A stretch of 64,000 bases of DNA from Triatoma infestans (lineage: Eukaryota > Arthropoda > Insecta > Hemiptera > Reduviidae). The position numbers and the translations under genes were made by a program. The notes under the pieces are model-generated. The model did no database searches. It saw only the letters and a program-made list of their open reading frames with translations, and had not been told where the DNA came from. Shown here one piece after another: positions 55,401-64,000 of the stretch. The stretch is from the NCBI GenBank assembly GCA_011037195.1, contig JAAEAF010000393.1, positions 111,001 to 175,000 of the forward strand, given 5' to 3'. Within the stretch, counting starts at the first letter, position 1, and each line of letters starts with the position of its first letter.

Positions 55401-58400
55401 GTTTTCCTGAAGCAATTTCATGTCTTTTGCCGAAACTTGGAGATGTACAATGCAGACATGGTGCTCAAGAAATGTACTATCTTATAGAACGTATTATAGG
55501 TAAGACTTTATTTATTTTTATTTTTGAAACTTAAATAATAGATTGGATCTAAGAATTTTGGTATATATAATATATTAATGTGTTTGTAGCATATATTATA
55601 TATATATATTACCGAAACTAGATTAGGTGTTTAAAAATTCTAAATCTTCGGGGAATCTTGCGTCTCTCTGTTATGTCATGTCCACGTCTTTTTAAAATTA
55701 CGTGTTTTCGCCTTTAAAATTACGATACAATATTAGGTATCGTCCTAATGCTGCTGTTAAGGGATCTTTAGTCATTTTGAGATATAAGATAGCCTTTCCA
55801 CAAATTATGTTAGTTTTAAATTTTTGGAAACATCACATACACATACTAGATTATACATACTAGACTTGCCTCATGAAGACTCATAGTATACCTAATAAAT
55901 AAATAATAATGTTCACTCCATTAAGTCAAGTGTGCAACCTGATACAAAACTCTAATACTGTATAAACCTTCGGGCTATTAATTGGGGCATACATTTGTTG
56001 AATTTTTTTTTTTCATTGGCCGGGGAAAATTCTTGTCATTTCTTCAGAGGTCTTGAGGTTTTCTAACTGGATCCCATGTGCCTCCCATTATTGGTGTGAG
56101 CCATCCTATTATCTAATGAGCTAGTATATAGCCTCCCATTCCTTATACTATTCATTTAATGGCAAAAATAGTTGTTGGAGGTTGTGTACCTATACGGAAA
56201 CTGGAGATCCCCATAACTTCCTCACGCTAACTTGCTGCATATTTGTAGAGGGAATGCTCTTGTAATATCTATTGTGGCTCCTTAAATGTTAATATTTGTA
56301 CATGAATAGGGTTAGTCACCTGTAAAGTGCAAGAGCATAAAGTGATGTATTTCATCATGTATGACATCATGCAGCCCTATGTAGAGCTATGTACGGCGTT
56401 CCTGGAGAATCAGTGTCCTTGAAGGAACGACAAGATCCCTGAAGTAATGGCACTTCTTCTAGGAAACACTCTCACTCACATATTGCACATTTTCGAATCG
56501 ACTGCATTCCATGTACGAACATCGACACCAATGGCACCCACAATAGTGAGATTTTATGTCGCGAAGGATTTGGGTTTATAATCATTTATTCTACATCTAA
56601 ATTTTCAATATAAGCTGGAGACATTTGCGAGATGTAAAAGATAGATAATAAAAAAATATATAGATTTTTATATTTGTTAACCATTTTTTTATTTTCTCTT
56701 AAAAATGCAGGAGGTGAAATATTAAAAGATCTGTTATCTGCGGAATTAGACAAAGTTTTAGTATCGTTACATGAAAAATTACATGACGAAGCACATTTTA
56801 AAGAACTTTGCGACAATAATTCAATAAAATTGGAATTCCCTCAGAGGACATCGTCTCATATATATGTAAAGGGAGTATCATTTACATTGGAATATTTGCA
56901 AGTAAGTTTAATTTAAGATAAATTAAAAATCTAAGATTTATTAAAGTAAATTGATTTCCTTAAATAAAATTGGAAGTTTAGTGAGTGTTTTTTCTTAGTT
57001 CTTAACATTTTCTCGTTGCTTTAACAAGAAGTATTGCGACAGCGTCAGAGTTTTAACATTAAGTTTTCAATAGGAATATTTCCGTCCCTGAACCAGAACA
57101 TGATGCTTGTAAATATTAAAACCCCTCTGTTTTTTTTTCTTTTTATTGCATAATTCAAAACTGATACATAGTTTAAATTTGATATTCCGTTTAGGTTTTG
57201 CTAAAAAAAATCTTATGAAAAATTTTGGTAAAAAATTATTTAGATGGAAGTGCAACTGAAATAACATTTTTGCAATTTGCATTAAACAGGATAAAGTTAC
57301 TGCCCATATAAAACTTTGCTTTCCTAAATCAAGGAATCCTTTATTGTATTTGTAATTGCGAAACCTATCCCTACTTTATAGTTTTCGAACCCGCTATTAA
57401 AATAGTATAATCGTTCATGCCTCCTTCTTTCCCCAACGAATTTCTTGCAGAGCTACGATGGCCACTTTTAGTTGAGTAGTTCGAAGAAAACTCTGCTAGC
57501 TCCTGGATTATGGAGGTTCCCGACATTCCATGTTCCAAAATTGATAAATCCTTTTTCTCGCCTGAGTCGTTTCCTGAAAACAGTCCGGTTTTTTCCCTTG
57601 TTATTTCTGAACAATGAATTTTTTATAAGACCGGGTTCAGCGCTCAACTCCTAATCAGGAAGAACGGATCATTTTATTTCAAGATTTCCCTCTTCTCGTT
57701 TAGTTGTTTTTCCTACAAGTCTAGACCGCCCTTGGTTTTTTTCAGAGTTCCTTGTCCTAGCATTTGAGACGCCCCTTTCACCATGCAAGGTGTTATGGGG
57801 AGTATTATTCAATGGCGGTACTCTCTCGCGATGTTACATCTTCTGAGCATTAGTGGTATTTTTGAACATAATCGTGCCAATGATCATCTTCCCACGCCCT
57901 GACGGAGATATCACGTTGGTTCAGGACTGCTTATTTGAGTTTAACTCTCATTCGCAGCGGACCCGCCCAGTAGCGAGGCTCATCCTGGGTTTTGGGACTA
58001 GAGTGGGGTGCAAGTTCTCGGACAAGAGGATTGACATAAGAGGATAAACGCTTATGAAATTTGTTGTATCGGAATAAACATTATTAATAACAAAAAAGGG
58101 CCAGGAATCTCATAAATTTTGATTAATTCAATAACATTGATCTGGCATGATGAATAGTGCTTTGCAATACTACTATACAAACTATTTGCCAAAATACGTA
58201 TATCGAATTGAGAAAACGCTTGTAAAAAGCACAAAAAAAAGTAACGCTGTTACAAGGAAACATCTTGAATAAAACGCTTATAGAATTGAAAATTTACAGA
58301 AAACCTCTCCTGATTCATCGATTCCATTGTTGGTGTTTCTCTGTAAGGAATATCCTTCACACATTCATCACATGATTTATAGCCTGACCTGTAATATATC

Positions 58401-61400
58401 TGAGGCAGCTACTAAGGAAATAAGGTATTCAAAGTTTGTATAAAAACATTTTTATTAATATTGTAATGGAATTATTATGGGGCTGGACGTAGAATTGAGG
58501 AAGAAAAATTAGTACCTTGATTATTCACTGATATTTTGAACAAAGAACAAGAGTACTGCGATGACTGTACAGAATTGACATAGAAAAGTGAAAGCGTTAC
58601 TTTAGAATGACAGACTGAACTGGCAGAATGTTTGGTTGTGCTTTCTTAAAGACTTCTTTCTGTATAGCTAGCCCTGCTCATACATTATTGAAGCTTCCAC
58701 TAACTTCCCCTTCCTGATTTCGTAGGGGTGAAGAAGAAGGCGGTTCATGTTCTACCCTAAGATGGTGAACTTGAATAGCTATGGTTAGGAGGCTGCGTTA
58801 CGCCTCATGTGACGTGTTGAATGTGGCCATTTGATGTGGTTGCAGGTAAGATATGGCTACAAGGAATTTCTTGAAATCATCCCCTCTCCTTCTTTATTTC
58901 TCCGTCCAGCCCCATAAAAATAAAACAACAATATGTTTATATTACTTTCTCTTATTGTTGGCAAGAGGAAATATGCAAATGTGGCAAAATTTTCGAAATT
59001 GAGTTTTCACCTAAAATACATGTTTCGAGGCTCCTTGAGTGTTTTTAGAGAAAGGTCTGTGTGCGAACTTCTGTGTGAAATGAATAAAATATCCTATCAA
59101 TTAGGTTTAAATTTATACTGCCGCTACAAGCCTTCTTGGATGAGACAAAGGCTCTATCACACAAGTCACCCTCACACATACATCCACTAACACCTTATTA
59201 TTAATGGCATGTCCTGCTCAACGTTTTTAAACATTGAAATCTTAAAGAAAATTTACCAATTAAATTGTATTGATTGCAGAAAGAGAAAAAGCCATGTTTT
59301 GAGTGTTTCACACATATATTTTTCATTCAAAAAATGTTAATGATTCTTTTTTGATTTTTTTTATACAGATTACTTTGTTTTCATCAATATGCCACGCTAT
59401 GTGATAATCTAGCTAAAAATATGTACGATTTAGGAGCTATATCTGGATACATAATAAGAGGCGTTGTTTATACACTTCTCCATTTAACAGACACAGATCT
59501 TGCAATTCCTTCGTTGTGTTTTTTAAATAGGTACTTTTAGTTGGTATTCAAATAATTTGGACAATAACAATCAGATTTATTATCATCCTTAGTAATAAAT
59601 TTGTATAAATTTCAGATTTTTAACCCAGAGTCTCTCATCTACTGCAAGTATAGCGACTGAGGGAATTGTGTCCAAGAATATTGAAACAACCAGGATTGTG
59701 AATGATCTCTTGCATGTCATCATATCTAAATTAGTTCCAATTACAAAAATTGAATCTAGTGAAGGTAATTCCTTTACATTGTAATTATATAAAAATTTGA
59801 TAGAATTTTGTATTTGAAAAAACACTTGATTCATTTTTTTTTTTCTTTTCTTAAAATTTGTATTCATTTTGCTTTGCCAGGTAGAGTCAGTTTACAAATT
59901 TTAAAACTGTTATTGGTCACATATAAAGATTGTTTACCAGCTGTTCGCGATTTGGATCCACTTCCTAATGAACAAATATTTTCCCAACTTGATTCTTCAG
60001 TAGTAAGAGATAGTCTTGTAGCTGAACTGGAACATTTTTTGAAAGTTGGTAAGCATCAGACAGTTGATCATTCTACTAGAGAATATGGACTTCGTCATCT
60101 TCATCAGCAGGTAAAATTTTCAAACAACCACTAATAACCTATTTGACTCGCATGAATTGGCTCACATTATATTGCAATGTATTTATTTAGTATTTGCTAA
60201 TGATATGTTATCTCGCCTTTTCAGTTAATAAGTAGAAAAACCGAATTAATTGAATTATATTCAGAATTAAAAAAGATGCGAGGATTTGCCGAAGATTGTG
60301 CGAAAAGTATTTTGCATAGAATAATATCATCATTGGTTTATTTGGCAAGCAGTACTAATGCAAGGGTAAGAAAGGGCCATTATAACAAGCAAAAAATTAA
60401 TTTTGTCTGCACTCTTTTATAATAAAAGTGTACAATTTCAGTATTTTTTTAACCTTCACCAATGAAACCAGATTAATGGTTAATGGAAGGGGCCACTTAT
60501 TTTTGCTCACTAGTTTGATCAAGAAGTTGTAATTATTTCAAGAGACTGATAGTTGGGAAATTTTTAAATTTACAAGTTTCAGTCTACTTGTATATGACCA
60601 TTTGTATGGCTATAAACGTTTAAAAATTTTGTAATAGAAAAATTAATTTATTGAATTTGTTTATGTTGACAACAAAATTTGTGGAAAAGCTGTTGTAAAG
60701 TTGACTATAAGACTAAATTAGCTGTTCAGCCTACGCCATCATGACCCCAAAGGGATATTCTCTAGCCCTTCTGTTGATCAGACGGGGGGCTGGAGAAACT
60801 AGCATAAATTTGATGGCTGTCTTTTCCTGAGGTGCCGAATCCGCAGCCAAACAAGCCGTTATAGTGATGAATTGAAATTAAGGGGGTTTCGTCTCCTCTT
60901 CTTCCTAGCAGAACCTATCTTCGGTATGCTTCTTAATCTTGAATGTATGGTTGGGTCTACAGGGCTGGATAAGCGGGAATATGAATTTGGCGAGTGACAT
61001 ACTGATCATCTCTAAATTTTTGCGACACACTTTATGGCGTACACACTGCAAAGTCGGGACAATAACAGTTAAAAGGTTAGGTCCGCAGTGGACAGTTAGT
61101 AGCAATCATCATAATTCGCCACAAGGTCATATTGGAGTAGTAAATCTAAGACAAAAGCTATTGTTAAACTTTCTCACTTGTCTCTGGCCTGGGGTTTCCA
61201 ATCAGATATCTAATAACCGTACTCATTAGGCATTTTGATATTCCGCAGAAAAAGCTAAAACAGTAAGAGCTCTTGTAAAACCCTCACGAATAAGCTTCCT
61301 TGCCTTATGACCTTGTAAAACACTAAAAGTAAAAAATTTGCTATTATTAATTGTTTCTTTTTTTGTTTATAGTTATCTCTGTTAAAAATGTTACCATTTT

Positions 61401-64000
61401 TAATAAGTTGCTATGTATTTTTATTAATGAGCTCAAATTTTAGATAAGAGAGATTGCTGGAAAATGCCTAGGAGAATTGGGACCTAGAGATTTGTCTACT
61501 TTAGCTTTAAAGCCTGAATGTAATGAGAAATCTACACTTGCTTCAACTTTACTTTCCATTCTCCTAACATTAATGGTACTTTTTTTTTAAATACTTCAAT
61601 TTCATCAATTTTACTTACTTTAATTTTTTCTTCAAAGATATAAATAAATTTAATAAAAAGAAATTTTTTAAGGAAAAACTTATTTCTGTACTTTTACCAC
61701 TAAGTTTTGTGTCTCGGTATCGCATTCCCTCTAGAAAATAAATTTCAATTCTAGATAATTTAACTTTTTTTATGGACGGTGACTATTATTGATACCAATT
61801 GCCAACCAAATTTTCGTAATATTTCAAATTTTCTTAAAATTTTGTCCTTTATTTCAAGATTAATATTTTTGTTTTAATATTTGAAATCTTATATATAAAC
61901 ACAACTATGTGTAATTTTTTTTTGTCAAAGGTACACAAAAATCCAAATATTGCTGAAAGTTGTTGTGATGTGCTGCGATCTCTACTTCTGACTAAAGAAG
62001 GTCATGAAGCTGCAGCAAGTAAAAGTTTATTTTTTTTTCTATAAATACTCTATTTTTTCTTTCTCTTCAATAAATAAATGCTCAGCAGAGATAAAGGGTC
62101 ATTTTCAGACACTAAGTTAGGCAATTAATAACCCTTTAACTTGAGCTTTTATTGAAAAATAAATGCTTCGAATACAATTTTAATCAATTAAAACACTTAA
62201 TTTACACAATTAATTTTACTATTTATTTCAGAATTAACAGATATTGAAGCCAGTTACTTGTCACCATTGTTGAATGATCGAAGACAGAAGAGACCCTATA
62301 GTGTAGATATATGCAATGAAAGTTTGAAAAGAGCAATGCAATTTTGGTGTCCACAAAATGATACTGAATCTCATTTTAATTGGATCTCTGAGCTCACTAC
62401 TGCTTTGTTAGAATCATTTAAATTAGAATCGTCTTTCTTCAGATTGCTTATACCTGTTGTGCAGCATGAGGTAATGTAATTCGTTTAATGTATGTTTATA
62501 TATAAATTGCTGTACACAAAGTCCCATTGCATTGATTTAAAAAAAAAAAAAAAGTAGTAAGAGATAGAATCATTCTAAGCTGTTCAGTAATATAATCCGT
62601 TATTATTAACTATTTAAAATAAACTAATTCTGATAAGTAGGAATCTTTCGTTAAACACTTCCCTAACCTTTACTGGGAATATACATGTTTCATTAATTGA
62701 TTCTTCTTAACCAGCATCATGCAGAATATAACAACATCATTAGTACTCCTTCTGTGACAACCGAAAGTTCTAGAGCTCTTATTTGATCAGAACCCTTTTG
62801 CTTCATTTTTAGTGCAACCATTTAACATGTATGGCATAAAATATATTGGAACGCATGGATCTTCATATATTAGGTAGACGTTGGCTTCAACTGTACAAAT
62901 ACAATAGTGTCTAGCTGGGAAAATAACAGGTGATGACGTTGCAAGCTCTGTTTCAGTGTCAGAAACCAATCCAGGCTCTTCCACTCCACTGAATGGATTC
63001 TCGCAAATGGCTGCATGCAACGATTTTCTTTAAACTTTTTATACATATTACACAGATATCACCTCCTGGAAAAAATTCATTTTTATAGTGGTTCGGGAGA
63101 AAGGGCGACTATAAGTCGACTTCCCTCTAAGGTTTAATATACTAGTTCTATTGGACATAATATTAAGGGTAACCAGTTTTTATTAAAAACTGCAAGTTTT
63201 TGAAGAAAAATGATCGGAATTATGAAATTGTTAGACAAGATTGACATTTTTTCAATTGTATTTTAGTATTATTATTTTTTTAAACAATTTGATTGTTTGC
63301 CTTCAGATTAAAGTGGCCGAAGCAATTCTACCATATGTCACTTATATAATACTCAAAGAAGAAGATGACATAATTCCTATATTAGAGAAAAAGATAAATT
63401 CATTTTTTAATAATCATTTTGAGTTAAGCAGAAATATGAATTATTCCAATGAAAAAAAGAGTAAGTAAAAGTTAAATCATAATTTTGTGCCATAATAGTT
63501 AAGAGAACTGCAAACCGGTACAAAATCATTGTGTCATTTAAGTGAAAACGACAATCTCCTTGCTTGTGAATAAGTTTATTCTTTTTACTTTCTCTTACTC
63601 CTAGGAAGAGGAAGTATTGTAATCGTGCCAAATTTTCGATATCGAGTTTTCACCGGAAATATCCGTTTTGAGGTCCCCTGAGTCTAAAAAAGTGGTTTTT
63701 AACAAATGGTCTGTGAGTGTGTGTGTCTGTGTGTGTGTATGTATGTATGTATGTATGTGAACAGCATAGCTCAAAAACGAAAAACCGTAAAAAGTTGAAA
63801 CTTGATATTCCATTTAGTTATCACCATGGGATCTGACAGTACGTTATCTGTCAAAATTCCTCAACCGGAAGTATCACTTTACTAGTTGGATTTTTTACTT
63901 TTTTGCATTTTCTCAAAAATGGCTCCGACGATTTTCTTTAAACTTGATATATCAACTACACATACAAAGAGCTACAACTTTTATTTGAGACATTTCTTCG
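40026..64000 (+). CDS. ATM: Serine/threonine-protein kinase ATM, N-terminal 35 exons (3' end beyond the window)
   Basis: ATM is the PI3K-like kinase that signals DNA double-strand breaks and protects telomeres. I reconstruct 35 phase-consistent exons (5155 coding bases, about 1718 residues); the FAT, kinase and FATC regions lie beyond 64000. Identity rests on order and motifs: the start MDSVVTDLINCCSYI and the TAN (Tel1/ATM N-terminal) motif AERKKRVEELRTFLQNP, then YWGEINLSQW, IIVHHPCGISA, SFPF-like FPFSLL with CLIPILL, REIAGKCLGELGPRDLSTLA, and RRQKRPYSVDICNESLKRAM. These align in order with human ATM up to about residue 1850. The rest is alpha-solenoid HEAT repeats. Exons are given in the six block entries. 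Introns contain mRpL46, a Tc1 element and LINE debris. Confidence 0.95.
40505..40510 (-). terminator. mRpL46: mRpL46 poly(A) signal
   Basis: TTTATT on the forward strand (AATAAA on the reverse) 46 bases past the mRpL46 stop and only 12 bases downstream of the ATM exon 3 boundary. Confidence 0.65.
40556..41368 (-). CDS. mRpL46: Mitochondrial large ribosomal subunit protein mL46, intronless and nested in ATM intron 3
   Basis: A single open frame of 270 aa, the usual length for mL46. The N terminus (FVLRNLLKKK, MRTFSLEM) is basic and hydrophobic like a mitochondrial targeting signal; Met4 or Met19 are alternative starts. The C-terminal half is the Nudix-fold domain: LLLLIKEKIGN, CWILPQGVYKGEESL (about 162-176), then R182, with Gly168 and Glu174 in Nudix-box spacing. 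The metal-binding glutamates that follow Arg are replaced (Val183, Lys187), so it should be structural rather than a hydrolase, as expected for mL46. It lies wholly inside the 2.9-kb ATM intron 3 on the opposite strand. The absence of introns next to intron-dense neighbours suggests retroposition or long-standing intron loss. Confidence 0.93.
   Translation of the reverse strand: MFIMNFVLRNLLKKKDIVMRTFSLEMNAKPDAEKWDLLAGVSLERLPIITRDYSENEQKFLNLLAQIELENSHKSNFEVRLESDMKRTKELKEGTFENIDLDAAPQQTAQDFLDACHEELKSFKLGSRKGEANVESDLKSTRRALDRRLLLLIKEKIGNKQCWILPQGVYKGEESLRLTAERVLQEKCGNNINVRFLGNCPCGFYKYKYPKHARNHSIGANIFFFKAQLVEGQVDDKICTEFQWATRKELKVLPEEYYKSIRKFLIDEEH
41400..43367. other. ATM intron 3, right of mRpL46
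   Basis: AT-rich, no exon recognised. A C9 run sits at about 41991-41999, and R1-like wording (AACATTGATTTTTCTAGGTT) near 42960. The mRpL46 promoter must lie at its left end. No family signature in the short frames. Confidence 0.5.
43368..44614 (+). CDS. ATM: ATM exons 4-7
   Basis: Exons 43368-43532, 43968-44103, 44195-44297, 44510-44614. They encode N-terminal solenoid helices, including RRILAVTYMGILNQYVLLKK, YWGEINLSQW and ICLHGPRLADFVPHC. Phases 1, 2, 0 and 0 connect cleanly. Confidence 0.92.
44615..45515. other. ATM intron 7, left of Tc1
   Basis: No exon recognised. Fragmentary GC-richer wording at 44780-45060 may be repeat-derived. Exons 7 and 8 join in phase 0. Confidence 0.45.
45518..47118 (+). 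mobile_element. Tc1-family DNA transposon, full length, with TIRs and TA target duplication
   Basis: The left end is AACTGCTGGGCAAAACTTTT at 45518 and the right end its inverse (CAGCAGTT ending at 47118, reading AACTGCTGGACAAAAGTTTG inward). The similarity extends about 50 bp through CATTTCAAA and GTAATTT. Both ends are flanked by TA (45516-45517 and 47119-47120), the Tc1/mariner target duplication. At 1601 bp it is the normal length for an autonomous Tc1. The insertion lies in ATM intron 7, same orientation as ATM. The transposase inside is broken (next entry). Confidence 0.9.
45794..46833 (+). pseudogene. Tc1 transposase, inactivated
   Basis: The frame starts with MPHHGNYSEEIAKRVV and a helix-turn-helix ending in QSTVSRILARHRE, then stops at about 45953. 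Downstream frames give FIDKSRFTLFSPDGRVRV (first catalytic Asp), NFGGGGLWYG, LFMQDNARCHT (second Asp) and PRSPDLNPIEHLLEDV (Glu). The second Asp and the Glu are 34 residues apart, so it is a DD34E Tc1 type. Several frameshifts and in-frame stops separate these blocks, so no functional protein can be made. The reverse frame at 46047-46394 is a shadow. Confidence 0.88.
47604..49421 (+). CDS. ATM: ATM exons 8-11
   Basis: Exons 47604-47828, 47916-48076, 48170-48304, 49326-49421. Exon 8 encodes TLELIIVHHPCGISARMPG and WNSWISNLHSLF, matching the human IYIHHPKG...KWRSILYNLYDLL region. Exon 9 holds a basic KRRK...KKRKV patch that could act as a nuclear localisation signal. Confidence 0.92.
48305..49325. 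other. ATM intron 10
   Basis: No exon. A small A-tailed block at 48420-48492 (CAGATGGCGCGAGTGAAG..., then a poly-A run) looks like a short retroposed piece. The rest is AT-rich with no recognised content. Confidence 0.45.
49675..50060 (+). mobile_element. LINE RNase H domain fragment in ATM intron 11
   Basis: Readable as WVPGHMELYGNEEVGRFAKL, then GDSLPFIGPEPTVDV: the last catalytic-site block of a LINE-encoded RNase H (W-x-P-G-H, G-N-E-x-A-D). The expected active-site Asp of the NExAD motif is replaced (NEEVGR). It continues through a partly frameshifted ISRKSFRG...THSS region. Related to the remnant at 1-560. It lies in the sense orientation of ATM between exons 11 and 12 and is not a host exon. 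Confidence 0.75.
50145..53356 (+). CDS. ATM: ATM exons 12-19
   Basis: Exons 50145-50346, 50421-50649, 51492-51663, 51758-51972, 52555-52590, 52692-52873, 52973-53117, 53205-53356. Solenoid region. Exon 16 is only 36 bp and encodes a Ser-rich linker (INSSSQSSATVE), leading into an acidic/lysine stretch in exon 17. These are plausible disordered loops with SQ sites. Phases 0, 1, 2, 1, 1, 0, 1, 0. Confidence 0.9.
50650..51491. other. ATM intron 13
   Basis: Starts with an (AAT)/(AAC) microsatellite at about 50675-50715, then a GC-richer block (50780-51160) with a forward open frame lacking any motif I recognise, probably transposon debris. Confidence 0.45.
51973..52554. other. ATM intron 15
   Basis: AT-rich; nothing recognised. 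Confidence 0.5.
53357..54270. other. ATM intron 19
   Basis: GC-richer fragment at 53470-53600 (GGACCTAAGGGAAGGCGG wording) is probably repeat-derived, and TTATCTTATC...TTAAAGATTATCT is locally duplicated at 53764-53803. No exon is needed: exons 19 and 20 join in phase 0. Confidence 0.45.
54271..56901 (+). CDS. ATM: ATM exons 20-26
   Basis: Exons 54271-54372, 54460-54579, 54678-54834, 54949-55073, 55154-55309, 55397-55499, 56711-56901. They encode SDCKWKFSFLQGEPIFHVRF, matching the human SKWAILNV...HHQVRM region, and LSWHNDYHNFRDFPFSLLSC followed by YKTCLIPILLEKRDE, matching LEWLNLQDTEYNLSSFPF...YKVLIPHLV. This is strong positional support for ATM. Confidence 0.92.
55500..56710. other. ATM intron 25
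   Basis: A 1.2-kb intron. The part 55970-56580 is GC-richer with no intact frame, and looks like degraded transposon sequence. No motif recognised. Confidence 0.45.
57000..57265 (+). repeat. Dispersed repeat family R1, diverged copy in ATM intron 26
   Basis: Opens with AAGTATTGCGACAGCGTCAG and later AAACTGATACATAG and TTGATATTCCGTTTAGG, diverged versions of the R1 blocks at 63610 and 63800. Confidence 0.55.
57431..57900 (-). pseudogene. RTE-type LINE endonuclease fragment in ATM intron 26
   Basis: On the reverse strand 57545-57431 reads FGTWNVGNLHNPGA and, after a frame change, KVAIVALQEIRWG: the first two catalytic-site motifs of the exonuclease-endonuclease-phosphatase (APE-type) domain at the start of RTE-like LINE ORFs (GTWNVRTL...LQEIRW). 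A stop and a frameshift between the two motifs show it is dead. The sequence further right, to about 57900, is GC-richer and probably the element's 5' leader. It is antisense to ATM. Confidence 0.75.
58300..63460 (+). CDS. ATM: ATM exons 27-35
   Basis: Exons 58300-58424, 59369-59530, 59616-59764, 59881-60110, 60225-60365, 61444-61575, 61931-62018, 62232-62470, 63307-63460 (ends phase 1, donor gtaagt at 63461). Exon 27 (QKTSPDSSIP...) was found because exons 26 and 28 do not match in phase without it; its acceptor tttacag and its phases fit exactly. Exons 32-35 encode IREIAGKCLGELGPRDLS, VHKNPNIAESCCDVLRSLL, RRQKRPYSVDICNESLKRAM and VAEAILPYVTYIIL, which line up with human ATM residues of about 1700-1850. 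Confidence 0.93.
58925..59190 (+). repeat. Dispersed repeat family R1, copy in ATM intron 27
   Basis: Contains TTTCGAAATTGAGTTTTCAC, ATACATGTTTCGAGGCTCC and GAGAAAGGTCTGTGTGCGAA, matching the 5' half of the R1 copy at 63580. The remainder is missing or diverged. Confidence 0.7.
60366..61443. other. ATM intron 31
   Basis: A GC-richer block at 60720-61240 with scattered frames on both strands, probably transposon-derived and unclassified. Exons 31 and 32 join in phase 0. Confidence 0.45.
62471..63306. other. ATM intron 34
   Basis: Contains a GC-richer fragment at 62690-63010 of unknown type, and an R1 fragment at 63060-63240 (CTCCTGGAAAAAATTCATTT, GACTTCCCTCTAAGG). No exon. Confidence 0.45.
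63580..64000 (+). repeat. Dispersed repeat family R1, best-preserved copy, with GT/GTAT microsatellite
   Basis: Runs off the right edge in ATM intron 35. Ordered blocks: GAAGTATTGTAATCGTGCCA, TTTTCACCGGAAATATCCG, GGTCCCCTGAGTC, AAATGGTCTGTGAGTG, a (GT)n/(GTAT)n tract at about 63713-63759, AGCTCAAAAACGAAAAACCG, AAACTTGATATTCC, and CTCAACCGGAAGTATCACTT. This is the reference copy for recognising the others in the window. Confidence 0.75.

Overview
This window is nuclear DNA from an intron-rich, AT-rich animal, most likely an arthropod and probably an insect. Every recognised gene is a conserved metazoan gene split by GT-AG introns with poly-pyrimidine/AG acceptors. The separase is the short form known from insects, the first gene resembles insect quick-to-court, and the spaces are filled with hAT, Tc1, RTE-type LINE and other repeats typical of arthropods. 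The species cannot be named from sequence alone.

Layout, left to right. (1) 1-560: remnant of a non-LTR retrotransposon RNase H end. (2) 3410-17490 (+): 3' part of a coiled-coil gene resembling quick-to-court (8 exons seen; the 5' end was not found). Its last intron holds a hAT transposon with an intact 8-bp target duplication, itself interrupted by a 294-bp foldback element with its own 14-bp duplication. (3) 20876-26869 (+): complete ribosomal protein L11 gene, 6 coding exons, with a 160-bp tandem repeat filling much of intron 4. (4) 28923-33009 (-): complete UDP-glucuronate decarboxylase (UXS1), 8 coding exons, 425 aa. (5) 35392-39523 (-): complete short separase, 12 exons, 549 aa, with the His/Cys dyad. 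(6) 40026 to the right edge (+): the first 35 coding exons of ATM kinase (about 1718 residues; the FAT and kinase regions lie beyond the window). ATM intron 3 hosts the intronless antisense gene for mitochondrial ribosomal protein L46. ATM intron 7 hosts a full-length but dead Tc1 element with intact terminal inverted repeats.

Separase and ATM are head-to-head, with 502 bp between start codons, and probably share a promoter region. RpL11 and UXS1 converge. All coding models were assembled by eye from splice sites. Reading phase is continuous at every junction, which is strong internal support, but individual boundaries were not checked by alignment or RNA.

Main items for a second look: a dispersed foldback family whose core looks like a compact hammerhead ribozyme (stem II with covarying pairs, then GAAACCGGTC); the nested hAT/foldback insertion with both target duplications readable; the head-to-head separase/ATM pair with a third gene nested inside ATM; and the satellite-like array in the RpL11 intron.
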